Positions 52,583-62,005 of a DNA stretch of 64,000 nucleotides are shown piece after piece (the stretch's first letter is position 1; the number at the start of each line of letters is the position of its first letter). Below the pieces are notes generated by a model that searched no databases, had not been told where the DNA came from, and saw nothing but the letters and a program-made list of their open reading frames with translations. Source of the DNA: Tamlana flava (GTDB lineage Bacteria; Bacteroidota; Bacteroidia; Flavobacteriales; Flavobacteriaceae). The position numbers and the translations under genes are program-made. The stretch spans positions 248,001 to 312,000 of the forward strand of contig NZ_JBGGTX010000002.1 of assembly GCF_041287255.1 (NCBI RefSeq), in the 5' to 3' direction.

Positions 52583-54214
52583 ATGGCCAACAACGTTTCA
52601 ACATCTACTTTTCAACCGATTTTCCAAAGTAAAATGCCTTGGGAGGACTTGTTGGATAGTCGCGATTTTGTTAAAACGTTTTTGTCTGATGTTCTAGAAA
52701 CATACATTGTTAAGCAACGTTGGTACGGCGGTAAATCAAGCAAGCTAAAATATATTGAACTGGCTGAGTTTTTCAAAATTCAACAAAGCGGTGAAGTGTA
52801 TTATGGGCTAATCTTGGAAGTTAACTTTGTTGAAGCTTTTTACCAACATTATTTCCTTCCTATTGCGTTTGTAACTGATGAGAATTTTGCAAAAAAAGAT
52901 AGGATTCTACCCATTCAAATCAATGACCAAAAAGGTTATATTATTGACGCCACAAACTTAGAGGCCTACAGAAAATTGGTCTTTGAACGTATTGCCACTG
53001 CCGAGCCGATAGATATGACAAAAGTTCAGTACCACAAAAGCCATTTGTTCAACAATGCCCAGTATGAATCTTCAAGGTTTATGGGATTGGAACAAAGCAA
53101 TACTTCTTTGGTTTACAATGAAAAATATGTTTTAAAATTTTTCAGGAGAATTTTTGCAGATAAGAATCCCGATTATGAAATGAGCCGTTTTCTGTCAGAA
53201 AAAAAGGGATACAAAAACACTCCGGCCTATTTAGGAAGCATCAATGTTGTAGATTCAAATAATGTGAACACTACCATTGGTTTAATGCAGGAAATGATTC
53301 GAAATGAAGGAGATGCTTGGGATTATACACTCAAGGAATTGCACAAGGTGTTTTCTAATTTAGAGTATAAAAATATTAATGTTGATGCGTTGCCAAATAC
53401 GGCATTATATCAACGTTTAACAATTCAAGACATTCCGCCTCAAATTATTGACTGGGTTGGTTTAATTTTTTTTACTCAAGTACAAACTTTGGCTAAACGT
53501 ACGGCAGAAATGCACATCGCGTTGGGCTCTGAGTTTGAAGAAACGGCATTTACACCTGCCCACTACAATGGCGATTACGAAGTTTGGCTAAAGAATAAAA
53601 TGCTGCATCAATTTCAAAACAGATTGAATACCATTGAGAACAACCTTCACAAACTTGAAGGCTTGGCATTAGACCTAGCAAATGAATTCCTTGATAAGAA
53701 AAACGAGATTAGAAAACGTTTTGTTGATTTCAATTGGACAAAACTTAAAGGCGAACGCATTAGGATTCACGGCGACTATCATTTAGGTCAAATACTGGTA
53801 AAGGACAGCGATTTTTACATTCTTGATTTTGAGGGCGAGCCAGAAAGCACCATCCGCGATAGAAAAGTAAAACAACCACCGTTAAAAGATGTTGCGGGTT
53901 TATTTAGGTCGTTTCATTATGCTATTTATGCCAACGTTTTCAATAACCATAAGGAACATTACAAAGCATCTTTAGACACGATGTTTAAGGCTTCCGAAAT
54001 ATTATACAGATATATTACCGGTTTGTTTTTGGGCACTTATGTTACCGAAACGCAAAACGCAAATTTAAATTTAGGATATAACCAAGAGCGTATTTTTATT
54101 CTGAAATATTGCTTACTTGAAAAAGCAGTTTACGAATTAGGTTACGAACTCAATTCGCGCCCACAATGGGCAGTCATTCCGTTAAAAGGAATATCTAATA
54201 TTATAAATCATTAA
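52583..54214 (+). CDS. mak: Maltokinase (Mak/Pep2-like)
   Basis: A 543-residue aminoglycoside-phosphotransferase-fold kinase with an N-terminal cap domain (WYGGKSSKLKYIEL; about 30-130), a P-loop-like segment (YVLKFFRRI), and the catalytic loop IRIHGDYHLGQILV followed by metal-binding ILDFEGEPE. These are standard for maltokinases, which phosphorylate maltose with ATP to maltose-1-phosphate. This gives GlgE a second donor route. Trehalose synthase (TreS), often fused or adjacent in other bacteria, is not present in the window. Tight operon position: 1 nt after glgE, 5 nt before glgB. Confidence 0.9.
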   Translation: MANNVSTSTFQPIFQSKMPWEDLLDSRDFVKTFLSDVLETYIVKQRWYGGKSSKLKYIELAEFFKIQQSGEVYYGLILEVNFVEAFYQHYFLPIAFVTDENFAKKDRILPIQINDQKGYIIDATNLEAYRKLVFERIATAEPIDMTKVQYHKSHLFNNAQYESSRFMGLEQSNTSLVYNEKYVLKFFRRIFADKNPDYEMSRFLSEKKGYKNTPAYLGSINVVDSNNVNTTIGLMQEMIRNEGDAWDYTLKELHKVFSNLEYKNINVDALPNTALYQRLTIQDIPPQIIDWVGLIFFTQVQTLAKRTAEMHIALGSEFEETAFTPAHYNGDYEVWLKNKMLHQFQNRLNTIENNLHKLEGLALDLANEFLDKKNEIRKRFVDFNWTKLKGERIRIHGDYHLGQILVKDSDFYILDFEGEPESTIRDRKVKQPPLKDVAGLFRSFHYAIYANVFNNHKEHYKASLDTMFKASEILYRYITGLFLGTYVTETQNANLNLGYNQERIFILKYCLLEKAVYELGYELNSRPQWAVIPLKGISNIINH

Positions 54215-54219
54215 AATAT

Positions 54220-56127
54220 ATGGCACACGTAAAAGTTCACAGTTTATTTACAGAATTTGACATCAATCTTTTTAAGGCAGGCAAACACTTTCGTTTGTAT
54301 GAAAAATTTGGTTCTCACCTTGTTACCGTTGATGGCATTGAGGGAGTTTATTTTGCCGTTTGGGCGCCTTCTGCAAAACAAGTTTCTGTTATAGGTGATT
54401 TTAATTATTGGATTGAAGGAGAACATCAACTCAATGTAAGATGGGATTCCAGCGGTATTTGGGAAGGTTTTATTCCATTAATTGGAAAAGGAACCAAGTA
54501 TAAATACAAAATACAGAGTCACCACAACGACATAAAAACGGAAAAGGCCGACCCATATGGAAGGCGCTATGAGCACCCGCCACAAACCGCCTCCATTGTA
54601 TGGGATGACAACTACAAATGGAAAGATAAGGATTGGATGAAAACCCGAAAAAAGCATAATGCTTTAGACGCACCATATTCGGTTTACGAGGTTCATTTAG
54701 GCTCTTGGAAAAAACATGTTGAAGAAGGTCGATTTTTATCCTATTTTGAGTTGGCAGATGATTTAGTGAAGTATGTTAAAGAAATGAATTTTACACATGT
54801 TGAGCTCATGCCAATAATGGAATATCCTTACGATCCCTCTTGGGGCTACCAACTTACAGGGTACTTTGCACCTACATCTCGTTATGGTTATCCTGAAGAA
54901 TTCAAATACTTGGTTGATAAACTACATCAAAACGACATAGGTATTATTTTAGATTGGGTGCCATCCCATTTTCCAGAAGACGCCCATGGTCTTGGATTTT
55001 TTGATGGCTCACACTTATATGAGCACCCCGACAGACGAAAAGGCTACCATCAAGATTGGAAAAGTTTAATTTTCAATTATGAACGTAACGAAGTCCGTTC
55101 GTTTTTAATCAGTAATGCCGTTTTTTGGTTGGACCAATACCATGCCGATGGTTTGCGTGTTGATGCCGTAGCCTCTATGTTGTTTTTAGATTATTCTCGT
55201 GAAGATGGCGAATGGGAACCTAATATCTATGGAGGAAGAGAAAATCTTGCGGTAATAAGCTTCTTGAAAGAATTGAATGAAGAAGTCTATGCATCGTTCC
55301 CAGATGTACAGACTATTGCAGAGGAATCTACGGCATTCCCAATGGTTTCTAAACCAACTTATATTGGCGGTTTAGGCTTTGGCATGAAATGGATGATGGG
55401 CTGGATGCACGATACATTGGAGTATTTTGCCAAAGACCCTGTTTACAGAAAATATCATCACAACGAAATTACGTTTAGTTTGGCCTATGCGTTTACCGAA
55501 AACTTTATGTTGCCCTTATCACATGATGAAGTGGTTTATGGTAAAAACTCAATTTTAGGCCGAATGCCAGGTGATGAGTGGCAGCGTTTTGCCAACCTTC
55601 GCCTATTATATGGCTATATGTTTACACATCCGGGAACAAAGCTGCTGTTTATGGGTGGTGAGTTTGGTCATTATAACGAATGGAATTTCCAAGAAAGCTT
55701 GGACTGGAACTTGTTGGATTTTAAACCACACCAAGACGCTCAAAACTATTATAAAGAACTCAATAAGTTTTACAGAAGCACACCTGCGCTTTATGAAAAA
55801 CCATTCACAGGTGAAGGTTTTGAATGGATAAATTACGGCGATTATGAAAATTGCGTGATTTCATATCTCAGAAAAGGTTATGAGGATAAAAACGACGTTG
55901 TTGTTATCTGCAATTTAACACCAACTATTAGAGAAAATTATCGAATAGGCACACCTATTGGAGGCAAGTTGTCTGAAGTTTTCAATAGTGATGCCGTAGA
56001 GTTTGGCGGTAGCGGTGTTAAAAACAAGAAGAACATAACCATAAAAAAAGAACCTTGGTTAGGCAAGGACTATTCGGTTGAAGTGACTTTGCCGCCACTA
56101 GCTGTTACAATCTTTGAATTCAAATGA
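54220..56127 (+). CDS. glgB: 1,4-alpha-glucan branching enzyme
   Basis: A 635-residue GH13_9 enzyme with CBM48 (about 20-125; GVYFAVWAPSAKQVSVIGDFN) and TIM barrel: SVYEVHLGSWKK, ELMPIMEYPYDPSWGYQLTGYFAP, WVPSHFPEDAHGL, nucleophile in DGLRVDAVASM, acid/base in IAEESTAFP and the third acid in LSHDEVVYGK. It introduces alpha-1,6 branches into the polymer made by GlgE. Last gene of the operon, with a terminator 25 nt downstream. Confidence 0.96.
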   Translation: MAHVKVHSLFTEFDINLFKAGKHFRLYEKFGSHLVTVDGIEGVYFAVWAPSAKQVSVIGDFNYWIEGEHQLNVRWDSSGIWEGFIPLIGKGTKYKYKIQSHHNDIKTEKADPYGRRYEHPPQTASIVWDDNYKWKDKDWMKTRKKHNALDAPYSVYEVHLGSWKKHVEEGRFLSYFELADDLVKYVKEMNFTHVELMPIMEYPYDPSWGYQLTGYFAPTSRYGYPEEFKYLVDKLHQNDIGIILDWVPSHFPEDAHGLGFFDGSHLYEHPDRRKGYHQDWKSLIFNYERNEVRSFLISNAVFWLDQYHADGLRVDAVASMLFLDYSREDGEWEPNIYGGRENLAVISFLKELNEEVYASFPDVQTIAEESTAFPMVSKPTYIGGLGFGMKWMMGWMHDTLEYFAKDPVYRKYHHNEITFSLAYAFTENFMLPLSHDEVVYGKNSILGRMPGDEWQRFANLRLLYGYMFTHPGTKLLFMGGEFGHYNEWNFQESLDWNLLDFKPHQDAQNYYKELNKFYRSTPALYEKPFTGEGFEWINYGDYENCVISYLRKGYEDKNDVVVICNLTPTIRENYRIGTPIGGKLSEVFNSDAVEFGGSGVKNKKNITIKKEPWLGKDYSVEVTLPPLAVTIFEFK

Positions 56128-56152
56128 TAAAAATAAACACAGCGCCATATAT

Positions 56153-56183
56153 AAAGCCATGATATAAAATTCGTGGCTTTTTT
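56153..56183 (+). terminator. Terminator of the glucan operon
   Basis: AAAGCCATGA pairs with TTCGTGGCTTT around a short AT loop, followed by T's, just after glgB. Confidence 0.85.
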
Positions 56184-56411
56184 GTTCTGACACGTATTGA
56201 ATACTTACAGAAATTCGGTCTATAAAGGTAAGAAAATTACGAATTGTTTAATTTTTTAAACCTATTAAGGATTACCCCTTAATGTTTTAATAATTAAATC
56301 CCTGATTAATTGATTTTTACACAATTATTTGTTTAAATTTTTAAAGAAATGTAACATATAAGGTTTATTAATTTTACTAATTTCGTGGATTAATATTCAT
56401 CCCTAATATTT

Positions 56412-58814
56412 ATGATATTAAACACAGAGTTGGAATACAAGGGAAACCTGTTTCCTTCAAAAATAATTAAATACGAAAAGAATCTTAACGTACTTTCATT
56501 TACCGCTGAAAATGGTGTTATTTTAGAGATTACGGTACGTCGCGACAGTGTTCTTAGATTTAGATTTACTACCACAGGCATTTTTGAAAACGATTTCTCT
56601 TATGCCATTACAAAATATGCGAGTAGAGGCTACAACCACCTTGAAGTTACCGAAGATAAAGACCACTACATTATTACCACGGCAAAACTTATTTGCCACA
56701 TTTCAAAGTTAGACTTGCGTTCATCTATTTATGATGCTGTAGATAAGACCCTTATTTGTGAAGACGAACTTGGTTTTCATTGGGAAGAAAGCTATGAGTT
56801 TGGCGGTGATGTGGTAAAAATGTCAAAAACAGCTCAACCCGGTGAAAGCTATTACGGTTTGGGTGATAAGCCCGTGGACAATAACCTAAAAGGAAAGAGG
56901 TTTGAAAACTGGGTAACCGATTCTTACGCTTATGGCAGAGACACAGACCCCATTTATAAAGCTATTCCATTCTACACTGCACTGCACAGCAAAAAATCAT
57001 ACGGTATATTTTTCGATAATACATTCCGTTCTTTTTTTGATTTTTGTAGCGAACGTAGAAACATAACTAGTTTTTGGGCTCATGGTGGCGAAATGAACTA
57101 CTATTTCATTTATGGCCCCGAAATGTCTGAAGTTGTTGCCAACTATACCGATTTAACGGGCAAACCCCACGAAATGCCGGCACTTTGGGCACTTGGTTAC
57201 CACCAATGTAAATGGAGTTACTACCCAGAATCCAACGTAAAGGAAATCACATCAAAATTCAGGGAGTTAAAAATTCCGTGTGATGCCATTTATTTGGATA
57301 TCGATTATATGGAAGGGTTTAGGTGTTTTACATGGAGTAAAGAGTATTTTCCAGACCCAAAAAGAATGATAAAGGAATTGGCTGAGGATGGCTTTAAAAC
57401 TATTGTCATCATAGACCCAGGCATCAAAATAGACATGGAATATTCAGTGTTTAAGGAAGGTCTTGACAAAGATTACTTCTGTAAACGTGCCGATGGCCCA
57501 TATATGAAAGGTAAGGTATGGCCTGGTGAATGTTATTTCCCAGATTTTACAAGACCTGAAGTAAGAGATTGGTGGTCTAATTTATTTAAGGAACTTATTG
57601 AAGACATAGGTGTAAAAGGCGTTTGGAACGACATGAACGAGCCTGCTGTAATGGATGTTCCCGGCAAGTCTTTCCCTGACGATGTGCGCCATGATTACGA
57701 AGGCAACCCTTGTAGCCACAGAAAAGCACATAACGTTTATGGTATGCAAATGGCTCGCGCCACATATCAAGGCTTAAAAAAGTTTTCATACCCAAAACGG
57801 CCTTTTGTTATTACAAGAGCGGCCTATTCAGGCACACAGCGCTATACGTCTAGTTGGACAGGCGATAATGTTGCCAGTTGGGACCACTTAACTATAGCTA
57901 ACCTTCAAGCACAACGCATGGCCATGTCGGGCTTTTCGTTTATAGGTTCTGACATTGGTGGTTTTGCCGAACAACCCAATGGCGAACTTTACGCGCGTTG
58001 GATTCAGTTAGGAATCTTTCATCCATTTTGCAGAACCCACTCTTCTGGAGACCATGGCGACCAGGAACCATGGGCTTTTGGCGATACCATAACCGATGTT
58101 GTTAGGAAGTTTATTGAATTAAGATACCAATTATTGCCTTACTTGTACACGGCTTTTTGGCGTTATGCAGACGAAGGTATTCCAATCTTAAAATCGTTGG
58201 TTTTATATGACCAGGAAGACGTACAAACGCATTACCGAAACGACGAATTCATTTTTGGCGAAAAGATTTTGGCGTGCCCAGTTACAGGGCCGAACCAAAA
58301 AGGAAGGCGCATGTATATACCAAGAGGTAAATGGTATAATTTCTGGACCGATGAAGTTGTAAAAGGCGGCCAAGAGCATTGGGTTGATGCTGATTTAGAC
58401 AGCATGCCTGTTTTTGTTAAAGAAGGTGCCATTATACCTAAATATCCTATTCAGCAATATGTAGGTGAAAAAGCCATTAATGAGTTGTTGCTAGATGTTT
58501 ATTACAAATTGGGTAAAGAATCATCTATGGTTTTTGAAGATGCTGGTGATGGCTATGATTACATAAAGGGCAGATACAGCCAAAGGGACTTTAAATTACA
58601 GGGTAAAAAGGACGAATTGATTATCCAACAACATAAATCGGGTAAATATATAACCACTTACAAAACCTTTAAGTTGAAGTTACACGGATTGCCTTTTAAA
58701 ATTTCTAAAATTGAAGTGGATAACGTTGAAATTCCATTTAAAGTCTTAAAGATAAACGGCGATAATACCTTAGTCGTTACCAAAGATTTTACCGAGCTTC
58801 ATATTATGGCCTAA
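56412..58814 (+). CDS. GH31 alpha-glucosidase
   Basis: An 800-residue cytosolic protein (no signal peptide). An N-terminal beta domain (about 1-210; GESYYGLGDKP) precedes a GH31 barrel: WALGYHQCKWSYYPE, CDAIYLDIDYMEGFRCFTW, nucleophile Asp in GVWNDMNEPAVMD, SSWTGDNVASWDHL, FIGSDIGGF and FCRTHSSGDHGDQEPW, with C-terminal beta domains to 800. It releases glucose from alpha-glucan or maltooligosaccharide ends. Its position after the glgM-glgB operon suggests turnover of the storage glucan. Separate transcription unit, with its own TAATTTCG promoter-like element near 56377. Confidence 0.93.
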   Translation: MILNTELEYKGNLFPSKIIKYEKNLNVLSFTAENGVILEITVRRDSVLRFRFTTTGIFENDFSYAITKYASRGYNHLEVTEDKDHYIITTAKLICHISKLDLRSSIYDAVDKTLICEDELGFHWEESYEFGGDVVKMSKTAQPGESYYGLGDKPVDNNLKGKRFENWVTDSYAYGRDTDPIYKAIPFYTALHSKKSYGIFFDNTFRSFFDFCSERRNITSFWAHGGEMNYYFIYGPEMSEVVANYTDLTGKPHEMPALWALGYHQCKWSYYPESNVKEITSKFRELKIPCDAIYLDIDYMEGFRCFTWSKEYFPDPKRMIKELAEDGFKTIVIIDPGIKIDMEYSVFKEGLDKDYFCKRADGPYMKGKVWPGECYFPDFTRPEVRDWWSNLFKELIEDIGVKGVWNDMNEPAVMDVPGKSFPDDVRHDYEGNPCSHRKAHNVYGMQMARATYQGLKKFSYPKRPFVITRAAYSGTQRYTSSWTGDNVASWDHLTIANLQAQRMAMSGFSFIGSDIGGFAEQPNGELYARWIQLGIFHPFCRTHSSGDHGDQEPWAFGDTITDVVRKFIELRYQLLPYLYTAFWRYADEGIPILKSLVLYDQEDVQTHYRNDEFIFGEKILACPVTGPNQKGRRMYIPRGKWYNFWTDEVVKGGQEHWVDADLDSMPVFVKEGAIIPKYPIQQYVGEKAINELLLDVYYKLGKESSMVFEDAGDGYDYIKGRYSQRDFKLQGKKDELIIQQHKSGKYITTYKTFKLKLHGLPFKISKIEVDNVEIPFKVLKINGDNTLVVTKDFTELHIMA

Positions 58815-58842
58815 AGAATATTTTAAACAAAAAACACTTAAT

Positions 58843-58869
58843 GGCCTCGCTTTAAAAAGCGGGGCTTTT
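58843..58869 (+). terminator. Terminator after the alpha-glucosidase gene
   Basis: GCCTCGCTT pairs with AAGCGGGGC (one G-T) followed by TTTT. Confidence 0.8.
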
Positions 58870-59021
58870 CTATGCCCGAAACTATTAATTACCCGTTTTG
58901 ATGTTTTAGACAATATGTGTAATAAACTACTTGCCTATTCCTTGGCTTATTTAGGCTTTAAATAGCTATGTAATGGATTTGTTCTCGCCAAGTATAGTAA
59001 AGAATGTCGTTTTCCTAAAAA

Positions 59022-60860
59022 TTAGGGAGCCTTTCGTTTGTTCATTGGTTTTCCTAAATAAACCAACTTAAATCCTTTAGCCACGTTTTCAATAGCCTTG
59101 TTATACGAAGAAATAATCTCCAATACCCCCTTCTTGTCTTTTACAAATAAAGGTACGATATCTTCATCTTCATTGGTGATTTCAATAAGCTCTTCGTAAT
59201 GTTGCCTGCTTGAAATTTCAATTTCATGAATTTTAGGGTATTTTCTAGCCACCTCAGTAAGTGCTATAAAATCATCGGTATGTGAGAATAAGCCTTGTTG
59301 GGGATTATTGTTGGGATCCTGCATTTCCTCAACAGTAATTAGTCTAAAAGAACCGTTTTCCCCAAATTGCTCACTAAATTTGTTAATAGCAAATTCATTA
59401 ATGTCTGCACTACCTGTCAATGCCATTAAAAACCCAACGTCATTTAATTCCAGATTGTCTTCAAGGTTTACCGAATAGATGTCCGTATCAATGGCATCAA
59501 GACCCATTTCTTGGGACAATTGAACATTATTTTGATTACTGTCAATTAAGACGACATGCCTTCCGTTATCCACTAAATACTTTCCAATTAATCGTGACAC
59601 TTTTGATGCCCCAACAATTAATATGCCTTCTGAATTCTTCAAGAATACACCTACTAATTTGGCAAACACCCTGGCGGTGGTAGCGTTAAGGAGTACTGTG
59701 CCTAAAACAATCATAAAAACCAACGGTGTTAGATATTCTGCGCCTAACTCTCCATTTTTTATAAGCTTACTACCAAAAAGGGACGCTATACCCGCGGCAA
59801 CAATACCCCTTGGTCCCACCCAACTGATAAATAATTTTTCCCTTATCGATAAATTGGAGTTTATGGTGCTTAAAAAAACTGCCAAAGGCCTAACAATAAA
59901 TACAACTGCCAAAAACAAATAAACCGTATTCCAATTATATAACAGCAACAAATCATCCATATTCATGTTTGCCGCCAAAAGGATAAATAAGATGGATATT
60001 AATAGAACGCTTAAGGATTCCTTGAAATACAATAGCTCCTTAATGTTCTCAAGCTTACCATTGCCCAAAACCATACCCATGACCACAACCGCAAGCAAGC
60101 CAGACTCGTGGGCAAAAATTTCAGACTCAACAAAAACCAGCAAAACCGTTGACAAAGACACAACGTTTAATAGATAATGAGGGACAAGCCCCTTGTTGAT
60201 TGCAAAAGCCAATGCGTGGGCAAACGTAAAACCAAAGGTAGTGCCAAAAAGAATAATCTTGCCAAATTCTATCAATGCTGTTTTGGTAAAACCGCTTCCA
60301 CCCTCAACACTTATAAATTCAAAAACCAATACGGCAACCAAAGCACCGATGGGATCTATTAAAATACCTTCCCATTTTAATACTGTTGAAACATCTTTTT
60401 TAAGCGGAATGTTTCTCAAAATTGGTGTTATAACTGTTGGCCCAGTAACAATTATCAATCCTGAAAATAAAAAAGACAGTTCCCAACTAAGATTGAAAAT
60501 AAAATGTGCCAGAATACCACCGCCTATAAAGGTTGTGGCAGAGCCCAAAGTAATCAATTTAGTGATTACTGGCCCCACATTTCTTATTTCGGAACGCTTT
60601 AATGTTAGACCTCCTTCAAAAAGAATAATACTAATGGCCAATGAGACGAAATAAAAAAGACCCTCACCAGGGAACAAGCCCTTTTTTCCGTTCCAAACGG
60701 GTTCAATCCACTTTGAGCCGTCTTCAGACAAATACTCGGCAGCAATAGGGCCTACCAATAAACCTATAAGTATTAAGGGTAAAATTGCCGGTAGCTTAAG
60801 CTTCCATGCTACCCATTGCGCCAAAATCCCAAATATAATTATGCCTGCCAGTTCTAACAT
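59022..60860 (-). CDS. Cation:proton antiporter (CPA family) with TrkA-N domain
   Basis: A 612-residue inner-membrane protein. About 12-13 transmembrane segments (residues 1-395) include LPLILIGLLVGPIAAEYL, LFSGLIIVTGPTVITPILR (a TP-ND-type core), LAVVVMGMVLGN and SWVGPRGIVAAGIASLF. A cytosolic Rossmann RCK/TrkA-N domain follows (about 405-520; GILIVGASKVSRLIGKYLVDNGRHVVLIDSN), then a C-terminal tail. It probably exchanges Na+ or K+ for H+, gated by NAD(H) or other nucleotide at the RCK domain. It faces away from the UspA-SulP pair, with about 200 bp between. Confidence 0.9.
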   Translation of the reverse strand: MLELAGIIIFGILAQWVAWKLKLPAILPLILIGLLVGPIAAEYLSEDGSKWIEPVWNGKKGLFPGEGLFYFVSLAISIILFEGGLTLKRSEIRNVGPVITKLITLGSATTFIGGGILAHFIFNLSWELSFLFSGLIIVTGPTVITPILRNIPLKKDVSTVLKWEGILIDPIGALVAVLVFEFISVEGGSGFTKTALIEFGKIILFGTTFGFTFAHALAFAINKGLVPHYLLNVVSLSTVLLVFVESEIFAHESGLLAVVVMGMVLGNGKLENIKELLYFKESLSVLLISILFILLAANMNMDDLLLLYNWNTVYLFLAVVFIVRPLAVFLSTINSNLSIREKLFISWVGPRGIVAAGIASLFGSKLIKNGELGAEYLTPLVFMIVLGTVLLNATTARVFAKLVGVFLKNSEGILIVGASKVSRLIGKYLVDNGRHVVLIDSNQNNVQLSQEMGLDAIDTDIYSVNLEDNLELNDVGFLMALTGSADINEFAINKFSEQFGENGSFRLITVEEMQDPNNNPQQGLFSHTDDFIALTEVARKYPKIHEIEISSRQHYEELIEITNEDEDIVPLFVKDKKGVLEIISSYNKAIENVAKGFKLVYLGKPMNKRKAP

Positions 60861-61081
60861 ATAATGTTTTCCTATTAAAATGACTAATTTAAGTAAAAAC
60901 AGATGATTTCATCTGTTATTATTTATTAGATTTTTATCGGTCATCTTTAATGCCCAAATTATCATCGCTGGTAAGTTTGCAATTTTCGGTAATAGCCATT
61001 TCATAAGTTTATGTTTGTTGCTTTTCGATACTGTGCTATACCTCGGTAAATATTTTGGCTAATTCTTTTATTGCACTACAA

Positions 61082-62005
61082 ATGCCCTTTACCGGCTTTC
61101 ATGTTTTTAAAAAATGTTATCTTTCAGCATTCACGTTTAAAACCAAAGTAACCGCAGTGTCATTAAAGCCTTTTAAAAGTATTGGAATTGGGGTAGCCTA
61201 TTCCCCAAACTTAAAAGCAAACCTGTTTGAAGCGGCTAGACTATCCGTTTTTTTTGGAGCCAAACTATTCTTGATTCATGTTGGGGAAGCTTCAGAAGAA
61301 AAAACAAACATGCTGAACATTATCCTAAAAAGCTTTGAAAAAGATAATCTAAAATATGAGGTGGTTTTTAAAACGGGCAACCCTGTTGATGTTATTTTAT
61401 CGACTTCCGAAGAAAAAAAAATAGACCTCTTGGTGCTTGGTGCCGTTCAGCGTGAACGATTCTTTAAATACTATTTGGGTTCCATTGCCAGAAAAATAAC
61501 CCGTCAGGCGAAATGCTCCGTTCTGCTTTTAATAAAACCTTCGGTAGCGCGTGTACCTTGCCAACACATTGTGGTAAACGGCTTAAAAGACCCCAAAACC
61601 GAACAAACCATCACAGCTGCATTTTATGTTGCCAACAAGCTCAATTCTAATAAAATAACCATTGTTGAAGAAATTAAGCAGGACCAAATAGCCGTAAAGG
61701 TCGATGACGATAAATCTTTACGACGGGCGAATATTATGAAAGAGCGTATTAGGATGCGCGAAAACTCAAGGATTAAGGACATTATTAGCCATATTCCGGA
61801 AGAATACACAAAAGATAAAATCATAAAATTGCAGCCAATTTTTGGAAAACAAGGCTATTCCATTGGCCACTATGCCCAAATTTCGCGTGCTGATTTATTG
61901 GTGATGAATGCCCCAACAAAAATGACCTTTTGGGACCGGTTGTTTCCTCACGATATTGAGCATATTTTAACTGAATTGCCAACCGATGTTTTGATTTTGC
62001 AATGA
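61082..62005 (+). CDS. Universal stress protein family protein (two Usp-like units)
   Basis: With the ATG at 61082 the product has 307 residues. The recognisable UspA domain starts at KSIGIGVAYSPN and runs through LFLIHVGE, DLLVLGAVQRERFFKYYLGSIARKITRQAKCSVLLL; a degenerate second unit follows (NKLNSNKITIVEE...RADLLVMNAPTKMTFWDRLFPHDIEHILTELPTDVLIL). The first approximately 25 residues look non-Usp, so the GTG at 61157 (then SLKPFKSIGIG) may be the true start; a TTG at 61055 is also in frame. The stop overlaps the sulP ATG (ATGA), so it is coupled to the transporter and may regulate it. Confidence 0.8.
   Translation: MPFTGFHVFKKCYLSAFTFKTKVTAVSLKPFKSIGIGVAYSPNLKANLFEAARLSVFFGAKLFLIHVGEASEEKTNMLNIILKSFEKDNLKYEVVFKTGNPVDVILSTSEEKKIDLLVLGAVQRERFFKYYLGSIARKITRQAKCSVLLLIKPSVARVPCQHIVVNGLKDPKTEQTITAAFYVANKLNSNKITIVEEIKQDQIAVKVDDDKSLRRANIMKERIRMRENSRIKDIISHIPEEYTKDKIIKLQPIFGKQGYSIGHYAQISRADLLVMNAPTKMTFWDRLFPHDIEHILTELPTDVLILQ

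Noticed and set aside
60193..60654. 153-codon plus-strand open frame inside the antiporter gene
   Set aside because: It is antisense to clear membrane-protein coding sequence and its text is low complexity.
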